Below are positions 11,201-24,310 of a stretch of 64,000 nt of DNA, piece after piece. Source of the stretch: Heterobilharzia americana (lineage: Eukaryota > Platyhelminthes > Trematoda > Strigeidida > Schistosomatidae); contig OX104127.1 of assembly GCA_944470555.2 (NCBI GenBank), forward strand, positions 115,286,741 to 115,350,740. Direction: 5' to 3'. The first letter of the stretch is position 1, and the number at the start of each line of letters is the position of its first letter. The position numbers and the translations under genes are program-made. The notes beneath the pieces are model-generated. The model was given only the letters and a program-made list of their open reading frames with translations, was not told the DNA's origin and ran no database searches.

Positions 11201-13780
11201 TATTTCAAGCAGATCATTTTCTATCAAACAGATTTAAGTATGCAAACAGTTTGTATAGATTAATGTTAAAATTAATTTAGGTTGTTAGTGAAATAAAATA
11301 GATTCGTACTATTCTGCTAAAATTGTTGTTCTGGCTCTACTTAAATTTGTTCGGGGAAAGAACTGTGTGAAATTTCCCAAATCAATCAAAATTCGACAAC
11401 ATAGGTTCAAATTTGGCGTTTCTTTCGGGAAAAACTTAGTTACATTAGTCTTTTTTTAAAAAAGCCTTATTAATTGGCGACAAAGTAGCAGTCGTTACAT
11501 TACTCTTAGCTTTGATATTAGATAAAATCTGTACTATTTCAGGTAACATAATTCTTTATTTTCTCGTCTAGGATGACTGAACACCTTGTAAAAATTCCCA
11601 ATATTGCAATTGCCTTTTTGATATTGCCTATGAAATAATGACGAACACGAATTTTTAGATTGTAATTACACGAAAGTACCGAACATTGAATGTAAGTAGC
11701 ATAATGTAACTCCTTACTATTAATAAAGCTGAAATGTGAAGCTTCCAACTATGAAGTTTTCCATTTGTTTAGATAAGTAATTTCTGCAGAGTTCTAGTCA
11801 GTGTCACGGTAGCTTGACAGCAGCTTATCTAACCATGGATTTGAAATTATGAGTTCACATGTAGATCTGCAATTTCCTACAGACTAACCTAATCTTTTTT
11901 ATATATGTTAATCTAAATCTACTGAGTGGTTTATGGGTGATTTCATTAAGTACTGTCTGGGTACACACTAGTAATGAATAATCGAGTAAGCCGAGATATG
12001 CCTTGTAATTTAAACATCATAATTCAAATGGTGTTTTCAAATAATCACTGAATTCCGTTGATGCTCTAAGTTGTTTCAATACATCGACAGTAGTTGAAAA
12101 TGGTTTTTACTGCGAGCAAACAGCTTACAAACAGGAGTTAGAAGTTAGTCAAGTGATCTCTGATTCAATGGATATAGGTGAATGATTTCACTTTTAAATA
12201 ATTGAATCCGATTCATTTGACCTTTGAGAGAATAATCCAACTAATTAGACGGTTATTATCAACAAGATAGTCTAAAATAGCTCTGGTTTTTATTTCACTT
12301 TCAGTCATCACCCCATATTAATAAGATATTTAGCTAAATGTCCTATACTTTATGGTATCAGTAGAATGTTTCATGATCAAATCACAACAAGTTCATTTAT
12401 AGATTTAGACAAATTTATATTTATATATTTATAGAAGGGATCAAAATAACAGAAATTCCTCAAGCATATATACAACTACGTTATATATACTAAACATTTG
12501 ATATATTTCCATCGTAAAGACAATACTGGGTATTCATGATAGATATCAGACCCTTTGAGTATATTTCCTGTTTTCGACCGAATTTAATAATCCTAGAAGC
12601 GAATACTGGCATCTTGATCATTTCCTCACAAATAGTTCCGCATGATTAATGAATTTAAAAGTCCTGCCTAAAATAAAATTTCAAATTTAGCACTGTCTTG
12701 TAAAAAAATATATGACTGTTTAGTTGTGAATAAAAACAAGGCAATTCATTATACGTTCTTACTAGTAAAAGTTGAAAATTATTTTTTTATTATTTCTGTG
12801 CATTAAAAAAATTTGACCTAATCTTGATGAAAACAAAAAATTCATTCTTTAAACTACGCATACAGAGTTTTATAGTAATTAGTTTAGAAATATTATATGA
12901 TGCCATTATGTGTAATTGAAAGAATTTTGTCGGCTTGATATTAAGTAGCTATGATGAAATTTTGTCTATGTTTAAATAAGTTTTTCACGTATTTCAACGT
13001 CTAACAGAGTAAACCTTTGAACAGATCTGCCAAATTACTTATTTACAAGAGTTTTTAAACTTTAGGCAGTGTGTACTCTATTCAATCGTTAACGACCACA
13101 AGTACTGCTTGTGTAGCACTGAGACAACTTAGAAAGCATCTTATAATGCTTAAATTCACACTATATCCATTTTTCAAACAACCTGAATTCTGTAGATGTA
13201 TTCGTGATAAATTTACTACTTCCAACAAGACTTATAATTGAAGGGATTCATTCCATAATTTGAATTGATACAGCTGTCAGATTTCCTTTTGCATCCAAAT
13301 TTTTCGTCACGTATGAATTTGGATTAACGGTAATGAAGCTTAACAAAGAACTGATCCTGATTTCAGGTATACGATATTTAGAAATGTCAAGAAGAGTAGT
13401 ATACAATGGCGAATTGAAAAAATATAATAGATCATGCTGATTAACCAAATTTTCTACTCTAACTGGTTTTTATTCTCGAAGAAATGTGGTATTTCCTTGT
13501 TGATTATCCCTTGCACCCCTTATCTTCGTATCGACTTAGTGATCTATCTAGTCTTAGCAACTAAAGAGAACATGCTAAATATATAATTCTTGGGTTTTAA
13601 AAAGAAGTGACTCTAAAACCATTCGACTAACTGGTCAAATAACCAATTACACTTCTCCATTTTATGAAAAAATGCCACCCCAACCAAAGTAAAAAAGCTA
13701 ATTGATTCGATTGGCCGTTAATAAAGTGGTTATCAGAGTCATACACACAAAAAGTGAGAGATTTGAGACCTTATTGCTGA
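8220..13780. other. Intergenic stretch, no supported feature
   Basis: AT-rich, repeatedly stop-interrupted DNA. The longest open frame (10766-11095 plus, 109 codons) is Leu/Ile/Phe-rich, as random AT-rich sequence often is, and lacks splice or promoter support, so I do not call it a gene. A short ATA/GAT-rich run lies near 8403-8428. Confidence 0.5.
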
Positions 13781-13879
13781 CTAAGCTGTAACAATGAAGG
13801 AGTGTTTTTGACCAATCGGCCAAATGGCTTAATAGTGGTGCACCTAATTTGGTGTCTGATATATTAAGTGATTTGCTAC

Positions 13880-13960
13880 AACTTCACAGATCTAAGCTTC
13901 GTGCTAGTCGGACCTCATCAGTAAGGTGATTTCTCGACTCATCCTCTTCCAGGGATTAGC
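13880..13960 (-). mobile_element. Family-2 hammerhead repeat, decayed fragment
   Basis: Minus-strand reading gives CACCTTACTGATGAGG... GCACGAAGCTTAG at about 13888-13927. This parallels the intact hammerhead at 24057-24100, with the CTGATGA box kept but GAAA changed to GAAG and stem II disturbed. No clear tRNA-like head was found beside it. Confidence 0.5.
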
Positions 13961-16900
13961 ATTCAACACAGCTCTAGTCAACATATAATTGCCAGACCGT
14001 TACGTATCACTCCCTTGCTAAAAGACAAGGAATGTCGTACACAAGTGCTTTACCCCAGAAAAAAAAGCCTATACAGCTACGAAATGTCTGCTTTAACATT
14101 TTGCTGTAACGCTTGTTTCACTTACCTGCAGTGATCTGAAGCTGCACCACACAAAATTATTACAAGCAACTGAAGTCTCACATACCGAAATTCAATTAGC
14201 TAGGGATAATATGTTAGCAGGCGACTGTTGGTTGAGTGAACTGTATCGCTTCAGTTGGATGAATTTCGCTACATTTGTACTTTGTCTCCCAGCAACTTGA
14301 AGGAAAGAAGAAGTGACCTAAAGAAAATCACCTTTTATTCAACTGCTTGAATAGGCACCAGCGTCATTATAGAAACAGTCTGCAGAATGTTTGATAATTA
14401 TTTTACACTACTTGCAAGTAGCTGAAATTTTGTAGTTAAACATACACAAAAAAATTTCGTCCTTAAGTTGTTTTGGGTCACTGAATTTTAAATAATAAGG
14501 GCAATGAGTTTCAACGAACCGACTTTAAATTTTGGTGGTTTTAACTAATAAATAATGAAAAAAAAACACTGAAATTTAGTGCGCTGCAGTGTTGCACTAC
14601 TTGGCTTGTTGACAACATTGCAGTTTTGATTGATAGAATTCAGTCAGTGCTGATCATTTAGTACAATGTCAACTACATCGTTTAATACTTTTGTATAGAC
14701 TTAGCATTTCGATTGAAAGTGCTTGGGGACCTGCTTTTTTTAAGGTAGGGTATGGTGGGAATTATACATTGGAGTGTTACAGAATACAGATTTTCAACTT
14801 CTTCAAAACTCCAGGAATAATTCACATGACAGTTTAATGAACAAAAAAATATTGGTTTCGACAAAATCCTCTACACACTCTGTAGTTATATGTTCAAACT
14901 GTCCAAATGTTTTAATAAATGCACTAGCTACGTGGAAGATTTTGTTAAAGTCGCTTGTTCAAATCAGTGAATCATAGGATTTTCTACAGTGAATATGCTT
15001 GTGAATGATAATGTTAGAATTTAAACGTCTGTATAATTCTTTTCATACTAATATGCAGATAAATTGTTTTGTAGAACATGAAGACTAAATATTGCGGAAA
15101 TTGTATTCGGTATAAATTGACATACGGAACAAATTCTATGCTGAAGAGTGGTTTTGACCAAAGTTTAAAAATAAATTCTATTCATTCTGATTATGAACAT
15201 CATTCTAGAAAAAGCATTCAACATAACTAGAGGTCGAAAAGAGATTATAACATCAAGAAAATAGGGTGTAGAGTTTGATGTCTAGACGCTTGTATGCATA
15301 AGAGTATGACAATGGACAAACAGAGCTTATTTAAGAAATACCTGCTTACATATACAATGGCACAGAAATAAACTAGACTAGTTTTATACAATGCTTTAAG
15401 GTTATGCGGTTAAGAGGATATATGTAATGTAGAATTTTAGACTTGAAGGTTTCAGTTGATAAGATGTTTAGAAATCTGCTGGTTTTAAGGCAAGTCAAGA
15501 TTGTAGAAGTGACAGAACTTATTTCTTGCAACTGTATCTCAAACTGTTTCATTTAAATTGCTACCGCTTCTACAGTTTGAAAGATTCTGAACCTGGTAAC
15601 TTGTGGCACCTTGGCTAGGACCCGATTAACAACTTAGAATAATTTATTTTTGCAAACTATGTGGTTCTGTTTAACTAATTAGGTCAGTATAAAGCTCTTA
15701 CTGGCTTTGATTTTACCTCTGTTTTACCATACTGATAGATGTACTCGAAGAAAAAATGAAATTACTATCAAGGTGGCCAACGCAACTGGCTTCACAGAAG
15801 CAGCAGATATAGTTAGTCTATTTAATTCATCTTTCAGTTTCACTGTCTCTCTGAACTGTTTGAAAAATAAAACTCTTAATTTTTCAGCATTAAAAGTTGT
15901 TCAGTTGGATGTATGTATTTCATGAATAAATATATTGCTAGTTGCATCACCTGTAAATTGTACACTTATATGTAACGGTCTCTATATTGGCAACAGGTGA
16001 TGTTAGTTTTATCTGCATTTTTGTTTTTGTTGGAGTTCTATAGAAGTTCTAATTTAAAGACGATCTTTCATTTGCATAATTAATGAAGAAATTTCTCTGA
16101 TTACTTGACTGAAATTATCCAGTATTATAAAATCTCCAATGTTGTTGCCATACATTTGTTGTCTTACTTAAGAAATATGAATATATAACTGTAGAATGTA
16201 AAGAGATCTCTGTCGAAATGGATATTATTTGTTCATTAAACAATATATCAAAACATGTTTTCTATGCCAACATGTTGTTACTTCATTATGCAACTTAACT
16301 TCAATCCCTGGAAATATTTTGATAGAGTCATGTTAGTCTAATGAAGGAAAAATTATAAAACGTTTTGTACAAGACTACAAAAGTTTTTATTGCACCATGG
16401 TTCCCTAGGTGATCCGATTTCACAATAAAACTAACTCAAAACTAGTTACTTTAGAATGAAACATTTAAATGAACAATTAGAATGAAGCATTGAAGTTCGC
16501 TGTTGCGAGTGATAGAATCCCAGGATTATAACTTACAGATAATCGTTTGTGTATGCTTTCAAAATTATTAGAACTTAGACTAACTTTTAGTGTTTGTTCA
16601 CGTGGATAACAGTAAAAATATTAGTCTTGTGAGTTTGGGTAGTCCTTTGGAACTCAGTACATCGGCCACATATACGCCAGCTTGTGAAACATGCTGCTAA
16701 ACACCTCCCATCCTGGCTGGCATGGAAAGGATGGAAACGTATCATCATCTCTGCAGCAGTTTTGACAATTCAAAAGAAAAAAATGTCGCTGAGACGATTA
16801 GTTAATAAATTACCACTCGTTAGTCTCAGAGAGAGAGAGAGAGAGAAAAGAAGTTGCAATCGAAATGAAAGTTACGTTTTTAAAGAGTTTACTCTATATA

Positions 16901-19900
16901 CCTAAAACTGATAACTTTATTCTAAAAACAAATAAAAGGTAGGTGTAATGTATTGTATACTGAAGTGAATGTATTCAAGTAGTGACAAAATAAACGGCGT
17001 TTTCCGTGGTAATATAATGCTTTAAGTAAATAGCTTTTGTTTATAAATGAGTTCAAATAAAATTTTAGGAAGAGATCAAACTTTTAACGTTTATTTCGGT
17101 AGTATTGTCATCCTGGTTTTGTTCCCCCATCTGGAAAATCACTAAAGTGACACAACTGTTGTCAATCCACTTGAAGATGTCCATTTTGTTTTAATTTTTT
17201 TTTAAGGAATATGAGTTCTAGGAAATAAGTATTCAATAGCAGTAGGATTAACAAATACTACAAAACAAAATACAGCACAATAATTTCACTCCTAAAGCTG
17301 CAGTATTTCGAAGCATTTCCAGAAAATGAAAGTCAGCAGGGAGAATGAGTACGAAAAATTGCCTTAAAAGAGGATTGTAGGCTGAATAATTAACTGTGTT
17401 CGGACAAAAAGATATGCTTCACTTGGAGCCTACACTTATGAACAGTCATGAGTTCTAAACCATCTACTTTGACACCTTCGTCAACTCGTCTTCATTATGT
17501 AAAGGAATCAGGACCAGCAAGTTTACATAACAATATCTGACTTCAATTTTTGTCGTTTGTGATTGTGACTAGGTTAATTGACCATTCGCCTTCTGATAAG
17601 TAAATTGGTCTCGAAATCCTGCATTACAGGTGGAGGTTTCGGTAGCCATCAGCTCTTTCACAACAGGTTTGACTGGTTTACAAGTCAAGCTATTTGTGCT
17701 TCAGACAGAATCGCGCGATGCATAGTCCAAACAACTTGGTCTACTTTATTTTGCTATCTTATGGGGGAGATCATGCTGTCTACCTAAGGATGAAATAACA
17801 TATATCCATCAGTATTTAAAAGGCAATATATCATCCAGACAGTCAGTCACCCTGAGGATGTTTCTCACTGTAAATCAATTACAGTCAAAGAGATGTTAGA
17901 TAACGGAAATCATTCAGAACTTTCCCTCCCAGTTTCTTAGATCTTAGGTTAACTGAAAATTAGACATAAACTAAAATATTCATATTTTACAATTGTGAAG
18001 CAAGATCCTAGTAACCAACTTGGGTCTCAATGATCGAGGCATCGCAGTCATACCAAAGCTATTTTTAACCTTGACCTCAGGGTAATGGCGTTTGCAAACA
18101 TTTTTATGGATAGCAGGAAAATATCGTTTTTCAGTTACATTCGAGAATGGTATTACTGTATAGTCAACTGACTAATGTTTGAAAATAATAATAATCGCTT
18201 AATTCCAAACAGTATGCTTTAGATCATATGGACTTTTTAGTAAGTTTATTACCAGAACAATATATTCAAACGAAATGATTACTGTGTGCGAGTGATGTTA
18301 ATAATAGCACTAATAAAGGAAATAATGTAGGACAATCAGATGGTGTTGGATAAGCTTCCCATCTAGAATGGAGGATGCACAGGAAATCGAACATAAGTTT
18401 GGTGGTGACGGTTCATTCAGCCAATATAAGAGTGTAGCATTCGAGCTAAGCGTACGAGGAGTGAAAATATGATGAATTTTGCACAACTAAAGCCCATTTC
18501 TTCACTTTTTATCCACTTGAGAAATGGCTAGCTGAGAATATTTAAAAACTATCTAAGGCACATGGTAAGTTTAAAAGACATAGTTCCATGATTAAAACAA
18601 ACTGAAAACAAAGAATTTAACGTATTTATTTGGTAGAAAATTTTGGTAGCTAAAAGTTCAAGTAAGTAGCCAGATGAAGTTAACTATGAAGTGCTTTAGT
18701 TCCAGCTGCCATGCTTCACAGCAGATACAAAGAACAAGTAGATATGAAGTGATATTAAGATAGATATAAGTTTTTAGAATGTAAGAAAATTCGGGAAAAT
18801 GAAGGCTTTTTGCTGAATGATAATAATAAAATGGTGATAAGTCGATTCGGACCAAATAAATGAACAACAATTCGAGGAGTTTGGGACCTAAATAACAGGC
18901 TGTCTGGTACGAAACAAAACTACATGACTCCCTAAACTTCTAGTTGATAATCATTTGTAATAATAAATACCTTCAAATCAGCACCAACATATGTCCATTG
19001 TAACAACTTCAGGTTCAGTAACTTAAAAATCTTCCAGAAGTTTACGAATGGTGAACAATAGACATTTTCACAAGGAGTTCCATAACCTGTTGACCTTATC
19101 ATGAACCAGTCAGTACCAATCAATTAAGGCAAGTGTTCAGTTATGGCATACCGAATATACAGATTGTGATACATGATAATAATGAAAATGTTTTGTTTCT
19201 CACTCTTAGCCACATATACCAGGGAATCATGATGGCTTACAAATCGATAATCATATCACATTGTTGTTTAACATCTGATTACCGTTTCATTATACTTTAG
19301 GCTAAATGTAGATCCTTCATCAGTGACATCAGAGGTATGTTCACCAGCTTATACATTGCATTCGTTCGATTTGATGATACGATCTATATACAAACACCAA
19401 ACTCCTGTTTTAAAGATGATCAAGACATTGATTGCAGCTACAAAGACAGTCAAGTTTACAACTACTGGAATGATCAGCCTACCCCATAAAGAACTACTTT
19501 AGAATTGTAGTATTTTGCACCCTATGTAGTAAGTGAAGAATTGACTACCTTATGATGTTCAGGTTTTGCATAATACCATTTTTGATCGAATATATTCTCA
19601 CTACTTTCTCACTAAGTCCAATTACACTAGAGAACAAAGTAGAAGAGCTCATACACCAGTGGTAGTTCACAGTGGTGTAAAATATTATATTTCTCACTGA
19701 GTAATCATATGTTGGACCGACTTACTGAGGCTGGTGTCCGTATTGCTGACAAGCTCCTACAAAACATAACTTACCAAATATACTGACTTGTTAAAAAAGA
19801 AAATTCCAACTAAAGAGGAATCTATGGGTTTGATGGTTTTCAAAGGAATGTTAACACCTCTTTCTGAATGCCTATTTTATTACATAAAAACCAAAGTGGA

Positions 19901-21500
19901 TTACAGAGCACTTTCTCGACACCAAATACTGCTAGGTTGAAAATAAATATATTAATATTTAAAATATATAACTATTAACAGAATAACCTACGACCGCATC
20001 AGTCAGTGTCTTTCGTTTTGTTTTAACATTTAGGCATCCACCTGTGGACATTTGTCAATTTTACGTTTTCTTTGTGCTGATCAACAAACTCACACTAACA
20101 GTTCATAGTTCACTCATCCATAGACGGATAAATTTGGATGTTTGCCCCTACAATAAAGCCTTTAATTCGAACTAATAAATAAACTCCTCCCATGAGCGCT
20201 TTTTGCTACCCAACATGTTTTCTTATTTGTCTTTTGTTATCAGTACTTACACACAGGTAAGATGCTGTTTAGTATGGTACTGGGACACATTGATTTACAT
20301 CAGACAGGTCAGATGTTGCTCAGTAACAACACAATCAGTCTTTTAAAAGAATAAAAGAAAGCTTTTTTTCTGAAAACTCATAGTGGCATTTAAAAGACAC
20401 TTGTTTTGAGTAAATACCTACTTTTGTTACAGTTTCATAAAGCTCCACATCTACAAACAAAATTTGTATAAATTACGGTACACATCCGGGGTATCCACAA
20501 CAATTTAAGAGGGCGAGGGTATGTTGAACAGCTGGATGCATTAAAGTGGTATAAAATAAAGTTTTTCAACACGTGGTTAGATAATTCCAAAACAAGGTAT
20601 GAAGCCAGAATGAAGATAAAAGTGGGGATAATTTTACCGAAATAACAAGTTGATGAAATAAAATGTTATTAGCAATTAATTCTACTACGAGGGCAGAAAC
20701 ACTGAAAAAACATTCAACTATTATGAATAAAAGGAAATAAATGAAATTCAGGATAACAAAATTACAATGACGTTAAAATTGTAAAACAAGAATAATGTAC
20801 TCTTGCCTATAACATTTCAAAACTTGTGTCACTTGGCTGAATATGATAAAAAGTTAACACAAATTTCATCAAACTGCAACTATCAACAAATTTAGTGCAA
20901 GACAGTCGAATTTTATTTTTGTTAAACTCTAAACAACATTTCTTCCTCGATTAATCTTAACTGGTAAGGACCGTGATCAATATACATTCGATAAAATCTT
21001 TTTCTAGATGGAAAGTTCTGTATATTTTGAAAAACATATCATAGCTTTGTCATCGTTTCAAGACATACTGATACAAGGTATATGACCTGATTATTTATTG
21101 AAATTATGTGTCACGGTAAGATACCTTGTTTGATTTTGAATAAAAAAAATAAACTTAACTGAATAAATCAGTAGAGGATGACAGCGTTTGGTCTTTTGTG
21201 GATGTAAAATAGTGTTATGATAGATATCCATACATGACATACTAGATGTTGAGGAAAAAGTTTTTAGAATCGGTATTTCAGGCAAACATAAGATTAAAGG
21301 GTTTTTATATTTCAAATCTAAATCTACACTTCGTTTTATTTATTCTTATTGTATCATATGATATCAGATATGCGATACCTGTTGTCAACTATGTCATAAA
21401 ATGATTTCACTTATTACCCTTTTAATTGACGACTACAACCGTATTAGCAAAATAATTATTGGCATTTGTGATATCTGCACATTTTCCAGCTAAAATATTT
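13960..21500. other. Intergenic stretch, no supported gene
   Basis: No recognisable coding or mobile sequence. Only a short GA microsatellite (16828-16846) stands out. Open frames are short; the one at 15707-15925 has no splice-site or family support. Confidence 0.5.
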
Positions 21501-21505
21501 ATGTG

Positions 21506-21745
21506 TAGTAATGATGGACAGTGGCTAGCAGTGGAATCCAGGATGCGCAAGTATATCCAGCTGATGAGTCCCAAATAGGACGAAATGCTCATCCTGGATT
21601 CCACTGCTAGCCCCTGCCCATCATTACTATACATAATTAGAACACAGGCAATATCGAGGCATCCGCATAGGAGCCCATATGCCAACAGAAACTAATCTAT
21701 TCGGTCTAATCAACGGCGGTGTAATACAAACAACACTAAAATAAC
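21506..21745 (+). mobile_element. Sm-alpha-like hammerhead repeat with hairpin arms
   Basis: Arms at 21506-21549 and 21586-21629 are inverted copies of each other (44 bp, three mismatches by eye). Both contain the GGCTAGCAGTGGAATCCAGG block that normally occurs once per unit. The 36-nt loop holds the hammerhead core. The family tail (AATATCGAGGCATCC ... CCATATGCCA) follows to about 21745. The tRNA-like head is missing. The copy looks like a recombined inverted dimer that kept one ribozyme. Confidence 0.8.
21555..21599 (+). ncRNA. Hammerhead ribozyme, Sm-alpha family, core intact
   Basis: All core elements are present in order: helix I left strand ATCCAG (21555-21560), CTGATGA (21561-21567), stem II GTCC/GGAC with loop CAAATA, GAAA (21582-21585), a 3-bp stem III ATG/CAT, cleavage triplet ATC ending at 21593, and helix I right strand CTGGAT (21594-21599). 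Schistosome hammerheads of this type are known to self-cleave. Activity of this copy is inferred. The neighbouring left hairpin arm carries a second ATCCAG (21536-21541) that could compete for the right strand. Confidence 0.85.
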
Positions 21746-21749
21746 ACTA

Positions 21750-23763
21750 AAATATTTATGATAATTATGTACGTGATACTGTTTTTGATCTAAACTCCAA
21801 CATCAACGATACTGACACTCCAAATAAAAAGTTAAGGACATTCATATGCAATAATGAGGAACTTATCACAGAACCATATATCCTTATTACCACTAGGTAG
21901 TGTCTTTTGAAGAAGCTCACAATGCCTTCACAGGAAAGATTATGATAAATTATGAATAAAACGTTGTACCTTATTCCTTTTCGTGGATTTTTGTTTCCTT
22001 AGAAAGGAGGAAATAAACTTATGCGTTCAAAGTATGCATAAATAATTTCACATGTGATAACTTAGCTAAAGTTTTTGATTGATAATAAAGTAATTTCACT
22101 TTTGGAAATGGAAGCTACCACCAGTAGGGTCAGACGAGTCTGTTCTGAATTTATAATCAAAGTACTTTATTTTATATGCTCCAGACCAGTTGAAAGTGCT
22201 CGTTTAACATTAAATAAGACATTGCTTTAAAATTGTGACAAATTTCTTGTTGAAGCTGGAAGTTGATTTGAAGGTTTCACATGTTTCATGAAATAAGAAT
22301 AGTAAGAAAAATACCCTTTCAGTCTGAATTACGTGTGTAAGCTGAAAATTTATGCTTACATTTGGTGAAAGATAACTTCCTTTGTCGTCCGATAATATTA
22401 TATATGGCTTTAATTAGTTCACCATCAAACACTGTAGAATAAGGCAGTTCTTCAGTAACAAAGGTATCAGTTATTAGTGATGTATACTACTTTAATGAAG
22501 ATGTTTTTTTGTTAGTTTCCGTCTTCTTCTTCCAGACTGGTCTTCATTGATGAAGCTAACTGATGTAAGTATAGTATTCGAGTGACCAGTCGTTATTTTC
22601 GGATAACTGAAGTATTCATGTTTCCCCCCAACACTAGTTTCTCGTATTTATGAACTCATCAGAATCGTACATTCTGGTGATCACTTCACGTTACTTGGTC
22701 ATCATAATCTCCTACGAAAACTTTCATCTCTATCCTTTTGTGTGGCAGAGTACCTTATTATTTATAAGTTTACAAAAATCCTTCCGTGCATCTTTGTTTC
22801 TATATATACACTTTTGGGAGGTTCATAAACAGAATGAACCAGTCTCACAAATCCCCTGATTTCCGGAGGTCCTGAAGATGACTTAACTCCAAGAAGAAAG
22901 CAATGACCAAACTGGTAGACGCTTTATCAATAAATTAGCTGAGTAGTAAGTAATTCAATATCTTAAAAATCTTGTCATTAAATATCTTTGTTCGATCTAA
23001 TCTGCTTTCAGTATTTGTATGTGTAGGTTTTTATTTCATGAAAGATGTTTTAATCAAGATATGAATAAACTACTTTGTATTAAACGATATTAAATACTTC
23101 GAAAACTAGAACGTATTCACTGTCTCCTTATCTGTTTATCTTTGAATACTTAACATCTCAGTGTCTAGCAGTATACTTCATCATTGTTACTTATAAAATA
23201 AAACAAACCTTATCAAAATAAACATGTCTTTTAATAAGGATTACCTGCAACACTATTCTAGATAAAATCCTACAGAAAGCAATGTAAATAAATAGGAAAA
23301 TTTGCTGTCAAAATTTGTCAATTTTCTTATCGGTAATATTTTTATTTGGTCTTCATCCATCTGTTTAAGAATACAGTTAGTACCTTTGAGAAGTACGACT
23401 TTAATCATTCGAACTGTATAAACATTATACCTAGATAAATAAGAAACCAAGGTATTCAATAATCAGGATAATGTATTATCATAAGCCAAAACTTCCCTGA
23501 TATTTCGATAAATTTCACATATATTCTCAATAACTTTTTATTAGTAGAAAATCTTCACTGATACACAAAGTAGAATGTACAAAATGATCTTTCTTAACCT
23601 TTTGTTACACTATTGAGTATTGACATTTTTTATTTATGAAAAGAAGAAGTGATTCTTCAAAGAAGCATCATGATTTCACAATGAATAAAATTCGCAGCTT
23701 AACTGCTTGTTCCAGAATCTGTCATAATTTATAGTACCCACATCCTTTTAACTGGCCAGCAGA

Positions 23764-23767
<4 letters not shown>
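21750..23767. other. Intergenic stretch, no supported feature
   Basis: AT-rich sequence without coding, tRNA-like or LINE signals that I can support. Confidence 0.5.

Positions 23768-23823
<56 letters not shown>
23768..23823. repeat. (TA)n microsatellite, 56 bp
   Basis: Uninterrupted TA dinucleotide run of 28 units. Such runs are common in AT-rich genomes and are often length-variable. Confidence 0.98.
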
Positions 23824-23825
<2 letters not shown>

Positions 23826-23989
23826 AATGCATTAAAATTTCATACTCTGAATGTACATTTTATAGACTTTGAATAATGTTATTAACAATTACTGTAACCT
23901 GCATTGTTTCGTCACGGGAGAGAAACCAACTGCATGTTGACTTGAGTGCAGACCGAATCTTATCGATCATATTTGCAATGTGGCCACTA

Positions 23990-24310
23990 AGCTGGGAGGC
24001 TCAGCATCGCGGTGCATATTAGCAGATGTTAATTAGTTAGAGGAGATCGGCAGGAAGCCTTAGACCTAAGTTTCGTGCTTGTTGGCACTCATCAGCAAGG
24101 TGTATATACAATCCCGACGGAACTGATGTCCCGCCTGAGATTCGAAACCGCGTCATCCAGTGTTGTACTCAGCGACTTTACCGCTGAGTTATTCGGGCTA
24201 CGAATGACCTTCTTCAGGGCTGGATTACATGTATTTATTGGCCATAGGAGAGCAAACAGCTGGACAAATCTAAAACACGAAGCCAAACTACTTCACAAAG
24301 TAATTTCATG
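23990..24310 (-). mobile_element. tRNA-derived short repeat with hammerhead (family 2)
   Basis: On the minus strand a tRNA-like head contains an A-box-like TAACTCAGCGGTAAAG (about 24200-24185) and a B-box-like GGTTTCGAATCTC (about 24155-24143), followed about 45 bases later by a complete hammerhead core (24100-24057) and then unique-looking tail sequence. The tail and head differ from the Sm-alpha-like copies in this window, so this is a separate family with the same head-ribozyme-tail architecture. Related decayed pieces lie at 13880-13960 and 27845-27990. Element borders are approximate. Confidence 0.65.
24057..24100 (-). ncRNA. Hammerhead ribozyme, family 2, core intact
   Basis: Reading the minus strand from 24100: helix I left CCTTG, CTGATGA (24095-24089), stem II GTGC/GCAC (24088-24085, 24078-24075) with loop CAACAA, GAAA (24074-24071), stem III of about 3 bp (ACT/GGT with one G-U), cleavage triplet GTC ending at 24063, then TAAGG pairing with CCTTG (one G-U). 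Every catalytic box matches consensus and all helices can form. Cleavage itself is predicted, not shown. Confidence 0.75.

Noticed and set aside
15707..15925. 72-codon plus-strand frame with a regular-looking N-terminus
   Set aside because: I could not find splice partners or a family resemblance; it is likely chance.
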